A stretch of DNA of 64,000 nucleotides from DAHUXN01 sp963729815 (GTDB lineage: Bacteria > Acidobacteriota > Terriglobia > Acidiferrales > UBA7541), in the NCBI GenBank assembly GCA_963729815.1, contig CAVSPU010000008.1, positions 1 to 64,000 of the forward strand, given 5' to 3'. The notes beneath the pieces are model-generated. The model did no database searches. It saw only the letters and a program-made list of their open reading frames with translations, and was not told the DNA's origin. This document shows positions 9,244 to 17,391 of the stretch, in pieces. Numbering within the stretch: the stretch's first letter is position 1; every line of letters begins with the position of its first letter. The position numbers and the translations under genes were made by a program.

Positions 9244-10677
9244 GTGCCGGACTTTAGATGTGATTTTTCAAAACCGCCCAAAGCATTCCCGCATTTTTGG
9301 GAGCATACCGTCGGGAGCGGGCATGCGCCGCTCGCGTTGCGGGCGGACTGGCAAGCGCAAATGCTGCGTTGCCACAACGAACTTGGTTTTCAGCACGTTC
9401 GTTTTCATGCGCTACTTTCCGACGAGATGGGAACGCTAATATGCGAGGAAGGCCGGCTCCTTTCTTCTTTTTTCAATGCCGATCAGATTATCGACTTTCT
9501 CCTTTCGATTGGAATGCGGCCTTTCGTCGAACTGTCGTTCATGCCTGAAACGCTCGCGTCGGGAAATAGCACCGTTTTTCGTTACAGCGCGAACGTAACG
9601 CCGCCGAAGGATTACGAGCAATGGGCCACGCTGATCCGAAAATTAACGGCACACTGGTTGGAGCGTTACGGAGCCACCGAGGTGCGCAAATGGTTTTTTG
9701 AGGTTTGGAACGAGCCGAATCTCAAGGCTTTCTGGACGGGCTCGCAGAGAGATTACTTCAAGCTTTACCGCTGCACGGCCACCGCCATCAAGGGCGTGGA
9801 TGAACTACTCAAAGTAGGAGGGCCGGCAACCGCGGACAACCGGTGGATTCCGGAGTTCCTCCGTTACTGTAAGAAAAATGCACTCAGTGTTGATTTCGTC
9901 AGCACGCACCATTATCCGACCGATGCTTTTGGCAAACCAGGAGCGGATACAATGACTCAGTTGGAGCATGCGCCGCGCGGAGTCATGAAAGAGCAGGCAC
10001 GCAAAGCGCGCGGCGAAGCTGGCAGATTACCGCTGTACTATACGGAGTGGAATATCTCATCGAATCCGCGAGATCCGCTGCATGATGAACCGTTTGCCGC
10101 CGCCTTCGCCACTAGGATCATCATGGAAGCCCGCGGACTCGTCCAGGGTTACAGCTTTTGGACCTTCAGTGATATTTTCTCGGAGAACTATTTTCCATCC
10201 GTCCCGTTTCACGGTGGATTTGGCCTGCTAAATCTGCATGGGATCGCCAAGCCAGCCTACCGCGCATTCCAGCTGTTGCATCATTCAGGCACCGAACTAT
10301 TGGAATTCCGAGGAAGGCATGCGACGGTGGACGTCTGGGTTATCCGTAAGAACGATACGGCAACGATACTCATCACCAACCTTGCGATGCCGCGGCATCC
10401 GATTCAAACTGAACTGTTGAATCTGCAGCTGTCGAGTGCCCCGGCGCCGCGCAACGCCTGGATCGAACGGATTGACGAAGATCATGCAAATCCGCGCCGG
10501 TTTTGGCAGACCATGGGTGAGCCGAAATACTTGAGCGCGGTGCAAGTCGAACAGCTCCAGGCGGCCTCAACTCTGCAGAAGGAGCCGCAAATCTGGACCC
10601 ACCGACGGGGAAAGATCGATCTGGCTGTCGCCGTGCCACCGCAGAGCGTTGCGGCCGTCACGATTGAATTTGCCTGA
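9244..10677 (+). CDS. GH39-family glycoside hydrolase (beta-xylosidase-like)
   Basis: A 477-residue clan-A (beta/alpha)8 glycosidase. The general acid/base is probably Glu157 in FEVWNEPN and the nucleophile Glu268 in LYYTEWN, both in family 39 contexts; DFVSTHHYPTD between them is also typical. A C-terminal beta domain (~380-477) follows. The start is GTG at 9244 behind GAGGAGAAA. No signal peptide is seen, so the substrate must be imported. GH39 covers beta-xylosidases, alpha-L-iduronidases and some beta-glucosidases; which applies here cannot be decided. It lies in the + strand carbohydrate block with short intergenic gaps. Confidence 0.85.
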   Translation: MPDFRCDFSKPPKAFPHFWEHTVGSGHAPLALRADWQAQMLRCHNELGFQHVRFHALLSDEMGTLICEEGRLLSSFFNADQIIDFLLSIGMRPFVELSFMPETLASGNSTVFRYSANVTPPKDYEQWATLIRKLTAHWLERYGATEVRKWFFEVWNEPNLKAFWTGSQRDYFKLYRCTATAIKGVDELLKVGGPATADNRWIPEFLRYCKKNALSVDFVSTHHYPTDAFGKPGADTMTQLEHAPRGVMKEQARKARGEAGRLPLYYTEWNISSNPRDPLHDEPFAAAFATRIIMEARGLVQGYSFWTFSDIFSENYFPSVPFHGGFGLLNLHGIAKPAYRAFQLLHHSGTELLEFRGRHATVDVWVIRKNDTATILITNLAMPRHPIQTELLNLQLSSAPAPRNAWIERIDEDHANPRRFWQTMGEPKYLSAVQVEQLQAASTLQKEPQIWTHRRGKIDLAVAVPPQSVAAVTIEFA

Positions 10678-10707
10678 CTGTGGGGTGATTTCAGGAGTGC
10701 GCCAATA

Positions 10708-12030
10708 ATGAATCAACCATTGCCAGTTTCGAATCCGGCGGGAACGGATTCGGAAATGCTGAACCGTCTCCAGAGTGAGTCATTCGATTATTTCCGCAAT
10801 GAGTTCAACCCTCGAAACGGGTTGATCGCGGATAAGACTCAGCCCGGATCCCCTTCAAGCATTGCGGCAGTGGGAATGGGCCTCAGCGTCTACACGGTGG
10901 CAGTGGAACGAAACCTGCTTTCACGAGCGGAGGCAATTGAAAGGACTCTGACAACTTTGGAGTTCTTTCATTCCAGCCATCAGGGTCCGGAACCTGATGC
11001 CACGGGATACAAAGGGTTCTACTACCATTTCCTCGACATGCAGACCGGCCGGCGAGCCTTCCAATGTGAATTGTCAACGGTTGACACCGCCATACTCATG
11101 GCAGGTGTTCTTACGGCGGCGAGCTATTTTGCCGGGAAGAGTGAAGAAGAAAGCGAGATACGTGAACTTGCCGAAATTCTTTACCGGCGCGTCGATTGGA
11201 AATGGGCTTTGAATGAAGGGAAAACGATCTGCCACGGCTGGAAACCCGAGTCGCAATTTCTTCCATTCCGATGGGATACGGGCTATAGCGAAGCTCTGAT
11301 TCTATACGCTCTGGCCTTGGGATCGCCTACGTTTCCCATCGATCCGGAAGGCTACCGAGAATGGACCGCGACTTTTGAATGGAAGAAAGTCTACGACATA
11401 GAATATCTCTATGCCGGGCCGCTATTCATTCATCAGATGTCCCATCTTTGGGTGGATTTTCGCGGCATACGCGACGACTTCAATAGAAAAACAGGGATCG
11501 ATTATTTTGAAAACAGCCGGCGAGCCACCTACGTTCAAAGACAATATGGAATCGAAAATCCCCTGCGGTTTTCGCACTATCACAAATACGGCTGGGGATT
11601 AACAGCGAGCGATGGACCGGGGCCGGCCGTCGTTGATGTAAACGGTGTGCGAAGAGTATTTTATGACTACACTGCGCGAGGCGCGCCCTTTGGCCCGGAT
11701 GACGGCACGATTGCGCCCTGGGCCGTAGTTGCCTCTCTCCCATTTGCGCCTGAGATTGTGATCGATACTGTCCGCCACGCCATCGAGCGTCTCAACCTGA
11801 AAGTGCGCAGCTCATACGGATTTGATGCCAGTTTTAATGCAACGTATCCGGTGAAGAGCGGAAATCGGCCCGGCTGGGTCTCTCCCTGGATCTTCGGCCT
11901 GAATCAAGGTCCAATCGTTCTGATGATTGAAAACTTTCAGTCGGAGCTTATCTGGAAGAGTATCCGGGAATGCTCTCATATCGTCGAGGGTCTTCGTCGC
12001 GCGGGCTTCCACGGCGGCTGGCTCTCATGA
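10708..12030 (+). CDS. Glucoamylase-like (PF10091/GH144-type) protein, possible beta-1,2-glucanase
   Basis: A 440-residue protein of the putative-glucoamylase fold that includes GH144 endo-beta-1,2-glucanases and the C-terminal part of cyclic beta-1,2-glucan synthases. Marks are SIAAVGMGLSVYTVAVERN, GFYYHFLDMQTGRRAFQCEL, CHGWKPESQFLPFRWDTGYSE, QMSHLWVDFRG and YGWGLTASDGPG. The acidic residue in the ELSTVDTAIL segment is a candidate catalytic one. GH144 enzymes are usually secreted, but no signal peptide is visible here. It is the last gene of the + strand carbohydrate block. An action on beta-1,2-glucan or sophoro-oligosaccharides is the best guess from family knowledge. Confidence 0.78.
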   Translation: MNQPLPVSNPAGTDSEMLNRLQSESFDYFRNEFNPRNGLIADKTQPGSPSSIAAVGMGLSVYTVAVERNLLSRAEAIERTLTTLEFFHSSHQGPEPDATGYKGFYYHFLDMQTGRRAFQCELSTVDTAILMAGVLTAASYFAGKSEEESEIRELAEILYRRVDWKWALNEGKTICHGWKPESQFLPFRWDTGYSEALILYALALGSPTFPIDPEGYREWTATFEWKKVYDIEYLYAGPLFIHQMSHLWVDFRGIRDDFNRKTGIDYFENSRRATYVQRQYGIENPLRFSHYHKYGWGLTASDGPGPAVVDVNGVRRVFYDYTARGAPFGPDDGTIAPWAVVASLPFAPEIVIDTVRHAIERLNLKVRSSYGFDASFNATYPVKSGNRPGWVSPWIFGLNQGPIVLMIENFQSELIWKSIRECSHIVEGLRRAGFHGGWLS

Positions 12031-12252
12031 ATCATTCCATTGAGGCGCTAGGCAAGCGGCCGATGACACAACGGGGTTTTGGGTGGCGCTGAGAAACGAG
12101 GCGTACCCAGTTCTGCGACCGAGGAATGAAGATCAGATCTGGACTCGGCGTCGACATTCTGAACTGGCGGCCTGTCTGCCGTACTTTCTTTCAGAGCAGG
12201 TGCGTCACCGCGCCACGCCCGGCAGCGATGCATCGCGAACGCTCCTTCTCAC

Positions 12253-12732
12253 TTACTTCTGTCCAGCTTGTGAGGCGGCGCCGTATGGCGGAACAGCGAT
12301 TGCACGCGCGTAGGCGATGAGCGCACGGATTTCCACTGGCGTCAGAGTATTGCCATAAGGCGGCATCATTGCTGACTTGCCCATGGCGCTTCCTCCTTGC
12401 GCAGTAAATTTCTCGAGGAATACGTCGCTCAGTGAATTCAACGTCACTCCGTCGTTCCATAGCGGCGGAGCCGGAGTCACGTTGGAACGATTCGAAGGTC
12501 CGGCCGGGGTTTGGTCGGCATGGCACCAGACACATTGCTCGTAGAAAACCCGCTTCCCCTGCGCCTGCTCGTAGTTCAGCGGAATGATGCGATCGGGATT
12601 ATTCCAGTCCGCCTCCGAGCTGTAGGCGTTCTGCATCACGTCGATTTTCGCTGCAGGCGCGGATTTACGGGCGCAGCCGGCGAGCAAACTGATTCCCATG
12701 ATTCCGAAACACAGAAGCATGCCGGCTCTCAT
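12253..12732 (-). CDS. Lipoprotein monoheme cytochrome c
   Basis: A 159-residue protein with a lipobox SLLAGC (Cys20), hence membrane-anchored outside the cytoplasmic membrane. One heme site, CVWCH, is at residues 67-71, and a probable axial Met is in KSAMMPPYGN. The C-terminal LTPVEIRALIAYARA helix is typical of class I cytochrome c. The start overlaps the stop of the octaheme gene by 4 bases (ATGA), showing tight coupling. It ends the respiratory operon and probably carries electrons from the bc-type complex to an oxidase or another acceptor. Confidence 0.85.
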   Translation of the reverse strand: MRAGMLLCFGIMGISLLAGCARKSAPAAKIDVMQNAYSSEADWNNPDRIIPLNYEQAQGKRVFYEQCVWCHADQTPAGPSNRSNVTPAPPLWNDGVTLNSLSDVFLEKFTAQGGSAMGKSAMMPPYGNTLTPVEIRALIAYARAIAVPPYGAASQAGQK

Positions 12733-14876
12733 CCTGTCCCCTTCGCACTTGACGCGGTTGTAGCGCCTCCAGCGGAGGCACCACTCTGCCTCAATGTGAG
12801 CAGGTAAGCTGTCAGATCCTGGATTTCATCTGGAGTGAAAGCCTGCCTTGGCTCAATCGTTCCGGGCACGAGCGCTTGCGGATTGCGAAGCCACGCCTGG
12901 ATCCAGCCCGGCGTCAGCCAATTGCCGGCGTTGCTCAGGCTGGGTCCGACGTATCCGCCGGAGGAGCCGATGGTGTGACATGACTGGCACTGGTACTTCT
13001 TTTCGTAGAGCTCCTTGCCGGCCGCGGCCATCGCCGGAGTAAATTCCTTGCGATCCACGCTGGCATCCACGTCGGGACTCTGCATGGCCATTTCGAGATA
13101 GTCCGCAAAGACGGCCGCTTCGCGTGCCGGCATATTGAATTGCGGCATGCGAAGAATGAGCGTAGGCCGCAGGGTTTGCGGATTCTCCATGAACTGGACC
13201 AGCCACTGCCGCGTCGCCCGGCTTCCTTCGTAGGAAAGGTCGGGCGCCAGGATGCCTCCAAAGCCGTTGAATTTATGGCATGCGTAACACTTGTAGCGCT
13301 CATAGAGTTTCCCGAATTCACCTGCGGGATGAAACTCCGGTTGCCGGCGCGCGATGATCAACCTTTCCATCCCGCGGGTCGCAGGCGGTCCTGTCAAGCT
13401 CAGCAAGGCCGTGGTGACAGCATCCAGGCTCTCGGCGTCCAGGTGATATTGCGGCATGCGCCCGGCGGGATTGACAGAGAGCGGGTTCGATATTTTCGCC
13501 TGGATATAGGCGATCAGCGTATACGGAATCTTTGCTGGACCGAAATCCAGCTGAGAAACGTTGCGTGCTCCCAGCGTGGAGAGGTCAGGGCCGAAATCTT
13601 GCTGCGGAGCGAGGCCTTCTATGGCGTGGCAGCTCGCGCAGCCCTTATCAATGAACAAGTGGCGGCCCGCATCGATCTCGGTTTTTGTTGGCGGATCCAG
13701 GTGCGGCACGTCAGAAAGCAAGGACGGATCAGTAAGCTTCGTTTCCATGTACTGCGTGACTTCGTAAAGATCGGTGTCAGACCATTCGTAGCGGGGCATC
13801 TGGCTGTGCGGCAGATACTGTTGCGGATTGCGCAGCCAGGCAGCGAGCCAGTCTGGATTAACCTTGCTGCCAATCTTGGTCAATTCCGGCCCGATGTCTC
13901 CGCCAATCAAGGTGGTTTCTCCCGCGCGGGTGACGGCCAGCGAATGGCAAGTGGAGCAGAACATTTGCCGGAAACGCGCCTCGCCCTGATCGGCAACATC
14001 TGGCCGCTTCGACAATGTAGCGACAACACGAGGATCGAAGCGATACGGCTGAACCGCATGGGCATGCTGCGCGCTCAAGTACGCGGAAAGCTCGAGCAGT
14101 TCCGCATCGGTGAGCCGAAACGTGGGCATCTGCGGCTCGCCGGTGTCGACGCCGTCAACCGTCTGGTTGCCGTCCGCGTCCGTAATGGTTCGGGGCTCCT
14201 TAAGCCACTTGTAAAGCCATTCACGGCTGACCTTGGTGCCCACATCCGTCAGATCCGGGCCTAGCATCGCCGGATGGTCAACGCCAGCAATTTTGTGGCA
14301 TCCGACACAATCGAATCGCACCAACAACTCACGACCACGATCGAGGCGCGGAGCCTGGGGTAAATCGTCTTGATGGCAAGTTCCACAGGAAGCTTGAATG
14401 AACCGGCCAGGCAGGATCGGCTGCTCCCATGCGACGGTGGTCAGGTGTGCCTCTGCGACGTCAGTGGCGGAGCCTTGGCCACGGTGGCAGACGACGCAGC
14501 CCCGTGCTTGCGGATCGTGCGGAATTACAGGATGCGCGCGGAATGGCTGTGGCACGGAAGCGTCGGCAAGAGTAGGTTCGGCGATGCCCAGATGGCAAGT
14601 TGTGCAGCGGTCCACTACGCCCAGTTCGGGGAGCCAGATCTGATGAATGCCGCCCGCCATGCGGCCCCGCAACGGTGCGGCGTCGGTCCGCCCCTCGATG
14701 AACTTGGAATATTGCCGTTGATAGTGGCGCCACTCTCTGAAAAAGTCTTTCGTGGGCGCCACGGCCAGTGAAAGCGCGAGCAGCAAGCTCACCCAGGCGA
14801 AACGCCGCGCCGGATCGCCAAAGAAAATGCGGCCCAACCGGCCGAGGAAGCCCTGCGTGCTTTGCCGGTTCACCAA
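12729..14876 (-). CDS. Membrane-anchored octaheme c-type cytochrome
   Basis: A 715-residue protein with one N-terminal membrane anchor (~27-40) and eight CxxCH sites: CTTCH 91, CVVCH 127, CGTCH 164, CVGCH 190, CSTCH 307, CASCH 413, CYACH 530 and CQSCH 630. Hemes 4-8 lie in repeated class-I-like modules with MP-type axial Met segments (GEPQMPTF, HSQMPRY, AGRMPQY, LRMPQF). Hemes 1-3 are closely packed and lack such Met motifs, so they may be bis-His. It takes the position of cytochrome c1 in a bc-type complex. It overlaps the cytochrome b C-terminal gene by 7 bases and the next gene by 4. I know of multiheme cytochromes beside split cytochrome b in several phyla but not the exact role of this form. 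Confidence 0.85.
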   Translation of the reverse strand: MVNRQSTQGFLGRLGRIFFGDPARRFAWVSLLLALSLAVAPTKDFFREWRHYQRQYSKFIEGRTDAAPLRGRMAGGIHQIWLPELGVVDRCTTCHLGIAEPTLADASVPQPFRAHPVIPHDPQARGCVVCHRGQGSATDVAEAHLTTVAWEQPILPGRFIQASCGTCHQDDLPQAPRLDRGRELLVRFDCVGCHKIAGVDHPAMLGPDLTDVGTKVSREWLYKWLKEPRTITDADGNQTVDGVDTGEPQMPTFRLTDAELLELSAYLSAQHAHAVQPYRFDPRVVATLSKRPDVADQGEARFRQMFCSTCHSLAVTRAGETTLIGGDIGPELTKIGSKVNPDWLAAWLRNPQQYLPHSQMPRYEWSDTDLYEVTQYMETKLTDPSLLSDVPHLDPPTKTEIDAGRHLFIDKGCASCHAIEGLAPQQDFGPDLSTLGARNVSQLDFGPAKIPYTLIAYIQAKISNPLSVNPAGRMPQYHLDAESLDAVTTALLSLTGPPATRGMERLIIARRQPEFHPAGEFGKLYERYKCYACHKFNGFGGILAPDLSYEGSRATRQWLVQFMENPQTLRPTLILRMPQFNMPAREAAVFADYLEMAMQSPDVDASVDRKEFTPAMAAAGKELYEKKYQCQSCHTIGSSGGYVGPSLSNAGNWLTPGWIQAWLRNPQALVPGTIEPRQAFTPDEIQDLTAYLLTLRQSGASAGGATTASSAKGTG

Positions 14877-15511
14877 GGCCGAATCCAGGTCCAGCCTGGC
14901 CCCCGGAAAAACGTGCCGACGGAAGTCAACACCACCGCTTCCATTAGAAACCAGGTCATGATCCAGAAAGAGAGCGGCTTCGCGCTCAGCCAGCGTCGAA
15001 ATCCCTCATTATGGCGACCTTCGCTGGCGGCGGCGACGAACATAAGAATCGCGATAATCCAGACCGGGACAAGCGCATCCCAGGAATCAAATCGTACGAG
15101 CAGCACCGTGAGCGCGGCCAGAATGACTCCCAAAATCACCAGCCGCTGTGATTTATGGCGCACCCAAAGGTTTTCGTCTTTGATGTTCACGTTGAAGAAA
15201 GGAACCACGATCAGCGCAGTCACAATCAGCGTGGGAAGAATGATGCCCGCGACAAACGGCGGGAAATAATGCAGAAGCTCCTGCAACCCCGTGAAATACC
15301 AAGGGGCCTTGGCGAGCTTGGGTGTTTGCTGAGGATCAGCCAGCAGCCCCAAAGGCGCGTTCCACCAGAGCGCGATCCATACCAGAACGGCGGCTAATAA
15401 TTCGATGGCGATCGTTTCCCGAAACAACATTTCCCAATAGGGAATGGACTTCCCCTCGCCGATTGACTGCGGCAAGTCCGTCTTCATGGGCGCAGTGGGA
15501 TCGTGGCTCAT
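14870..15511 (-). CDS. Cytochrome b C-terminal subunit (b6f subunit IV-like)
   Basis: A 213-residue membrane protein matching the C-terminal half of cytochrome b. The segment ADPQQTPKLAKAPWYFTGLQELLHYF corresponds to the PEWY-type quinol-oxidation loop region (here APWY). Three conserved helices follow (GIILPTLIVTALIVVPF and LVILGVILAALTVLLV), with extra hydrophobic segments near the C-terminus (FWIMTWFLMEAVVLTSVG). Subunit and cytochrome b N-terminal gene overlap by 4 bases. Together with the Rieske protein it forms the quinol-oxidising core. Confidence 0.87.
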   Translation of the reverse strand: MSHDPTAPMKTDLPQSIGEGKSIPYWEMLFRETIAIELLAAVLVWIALWWNAPLGLLADPQQTPKLAKAPWYFTGLQELLHYFPPFVAGIILPTLIVTALIVVPFFNVNIKDENLWVRHKSQRLVILGVILAALTVLLVRFDSWDALVPVWIIAILMFVAAASEGRHNEGFRRWLSAKPLSFWIMTWFLMEAVVLTSVGTFFRGPGWTWIRPW

Positions 15512-16221
15512 GATTTGTCCGTGTGATCCTCATGCTTGAGGTACATTCCACCGTCCTTGTGCAAACGCCACAAATGAACGGAGACGAGAAGAATGACGGC
15601 GAGCGGCAGAATGACTACGTGCAGGACGTAAAAGCGCAGCAGCGCATTGGCATTCACGGAGTGTCCACCGAGAAGGACGAAGCGCAGCTTTTCTCCAATG
15701 AACGGCGTGGACGAGATGATGCTCGAGCCCACCGTGGTGCCCCAATAGGACAACTGGTCCCAGGGGAGCAGGTAGCCCGTATAGCTGGCCAGCAAAGTCA
15801 GTAGCAGGAGGCACACGCCGACCACCCAGTTCAGCTCTCGCGGAGGGCGGTAAGCCCCGCGGTAAAACACCTTGGCCATGTGCGCGAACACCAGAAACAC
15901 CATCGCGTGCGCGGACCAGCGATGCAGGTTCCGCAGAAACACTCCGGACGACACGACGAATTGCAAGTCTTTCATGTCGGCGTACGCTTGCGGGATGGAA
16001 GGGTGGTAGTAAAGCATCAAGAGCAGGCCGGTGATGATTTGAATGGAGAAACACCCCAGCGTTAATGCGCCGAGATACCAAGATCGCCGGAAGCCGAGTT
16101 GCCGCTCGCGTACGCGGGCGGCGAAGATTTCCTTGAATTCGTCGCGCCAACGCACGAGAGCGTGAATCGGGTTTCGGATCGCGGTGGTGCCCGGAGCTGG
16201 CAATGGTTTCTGCGTGCTCAA
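15508..16221 (-). CDS. Cytochrome b N-terminal subunit (cytochrome b6-like)
   Basis: A 237-residue four-helix di-heme cytochrome b. Heme ligand histidines are seen in the helix containing LRNLHRWSAHAMVFLVFAH and in RFYVLHVVILPLAVILLVSVHLWRLHKDGG. The GYLLPWDQLSYWG loop is the classic quinol-site segment. The length and split from the C-terminal part resemble cytochrome b6 rather than the fused b of bc1. It overlaps the Rieske gene by 4 bases (ATGA) and is followed by subunit IV. It transfers electrons across the membrane from quinol within this operon-encoded complex. Confidence 0.9.
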   Translation of the reverse strand: MSTQKPLPAPGTTAIRNPIHALVRWRDEFKEIFAARVRERQLGFRRSWYLGALTLGCFSIQIITGLLLMLYYHPSIPQAYADMKDLQFVVSSGVFLRNLHRWSAHAMVFLVFAHMAKVFYRGAYRPPRELNWVVGVCLLLLTLLASYTGYLLPWDQLSYWGTTVGSSIISSTPFIGEKLRFVLLGGHSVNANALLRFYVLHVVILPLAVILLVSVHLWRLHKDGGMYLKHEDHTDKS

Positions 16222-16724
16222 GCCTGGATGTACTCACTTTCCGCCGCAATGATCGTGGAACGATTCACCATGATTTCGCCGTTGCTTCCCAGCCACGTCT
16301 TCAGCCACAGCAATGGCCGTGGAGCCGGCCCCCCGATCACTTCCCCATCTTGCCGAAACGTGCTGCCATGGCAGGGGCAGGCGATCACTCCGGAGTCCTG
16401 TTTCCACACGGTCATGCAGCCAAGATGTGTGCAAATCGAACTCATCGCGTAGAAGCCTTTTGGTCCATGCACGATGTAAATGGCGAAGCGCGGGTCCAGA
16501 GTGACCGAATTCGCAGGGAAATGCTCGGGCCGCCCAGCGCTCACAATGGGTGATGGTTCGTAGAGAACGTTCGGCGAGAGGTACTGCACTGCGAAAACGG
16601 TTGCCCCAGCCCCGGCAATCGCGAGCGACCCGCCCCCGAGCTTGATGAAAAATTGCCGCCGGCTGAGGAAGTGATCTTCCTCGGCGCCGGCTGCCTCTTT
16701 ATTGTTATCTGGCTGATCCGCCAT
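16218..16724 (-). CDS. Rieske [2Fe-2S] protein of a bc-type complex
   Basis: A 168-residue Rieske protein. The twin-arginine-like SRRQFFIKLGGGSLAIAG leader (~20-38) is probably retained as a membrane anchor. Cluster ligands are visible in CTHLGC and CPCHGS, followed by the Pro-loop GPAPRPL. It accepts one electron from quinol and passes it to a c-type cytochrome, here presumably the octaheme protein. It lies 24 bases after the cupredoxin gene and overlaps cytochrome b by 4 bases, so it belongs to the same transcription unit. Confidence 0.92.
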   Translation of the reverse strand: MADQPDNNKEAAGAEEDHFLSRRQFFIKLGGGSLAIAGAGATVFAVQYLSPNVLYEPSPIVSAGRPEHFPANSVTLDPRFAIYIVHGPKGFYAMSSICTHLGCMTVWKQDSGVIACPCHGSTFRQDGEVIGGPAPRPLLWLKTWLGSNGEIMVNRSTIIAAESEYIQA

Positions 16725-16748
16725 TCCCGCTAACCTGTCTTCCCTTAA

Positions 16749-17360
16749 CTACCGCGTTACGGTCAACGCCAGGTTCAATGCGCCGCTGCCGACAGTGATC
16801 GACTGTGTGGTCGGCTTCCCGTCTTCGCTCCAGGTCTTCAGGGTGTAGGTTCCTGGCGGAACGTTCTTGATTTCGAACGCACCGTCTTTGGCCGTGACGG
16901 TGAAGTACGGGGATCCCACTACCACAACATAGCCGGACATTTCCGGGTGAACATTACACAGCAGAGCAGCGACTCCGAGATCATTGAACTGAAATGATTT
17001 CCTTTCGCCCTTCGGCCAAGTTCCCAGGTTATGCGCCAGCTTCTTGTTGCCGCTGATCGAGGGCCAGTAAACATTGTGGCCAACCGGGTCACTATTCAGA
17101 AAGTCTACTGTGGTTCCCTGCAGAACGATGACAACGTGGGGCACGAAAGCCATTTGGTGCTGGTCCACAACAACGTGCTGCGCCGGGGCGTCGAAATGCT
17201 TTCCTGGTACGGCGTCGATATAGACGGCGATATTTTCAGCGGACTTCATGTGCTGCACAGTGACCTTTCCCTGGATATCGCCCGCCCAGCTCTTTGTCAC
17301 AAAGACGAAACCAGCCAGCAGCAGAGTTGCGATGATCCGGAGCGTGATACTCGTTTTCAT
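16749..17360 (-). CDS. Secreted blue-copper (cupredoxin-like) protein with C-terminal beta domain
   Basis: A 203-residue protein with a signal peptide (cleavage near SWAG, residue ~27). Putative type-1 copper ligands are His95 (GHNVYWP), Cys135, His138 and Met141 (CNVHPEMSGY), in the order and spacing of plastocyanin-like domains. The last ~50 residues (FEIKNVPPGTYTLKTWSEDG) resemble a carboxypeptidase-regulatory/PEGA-type beta domain. It lies between the cytochrome-porin and the Rieske gene, so it is a good candidate periplasmic electron shuttle between them. An alternative is a methylamine-utilisation-type copper protein of unknown function. Confidence 0.8.
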   Translation of the reverse strand: MKTSITLRIIATLLLAGFVFVTKSWAGDIQGKVTVQHMKSAENIAVYIDAVPGKHFDAPAQHVVVDQHQMAFVPHVVIVLQGTTVDFLNSDPVGHNVYWPSISGNKKLAHNLGTWPKGERKSFQFNDLGVAALLCNVHPEMSGYVVVVGSPYFTVTAKDGAFEIKNVPPGTYTLKTWSEDGKPTTQSITVGSGALNLALTVTR

Positions 17361-17391
17361 AGGTTCTCCTTATCCGTATCTTTATGTAAGT

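Noticed and set aside
13140..14264. A 374-residue open frame antisense to the octaheme cytochrome gene
   Set aside because: No domain or start signal; the opposite strand carries eight heme motifs and operon overlaps.
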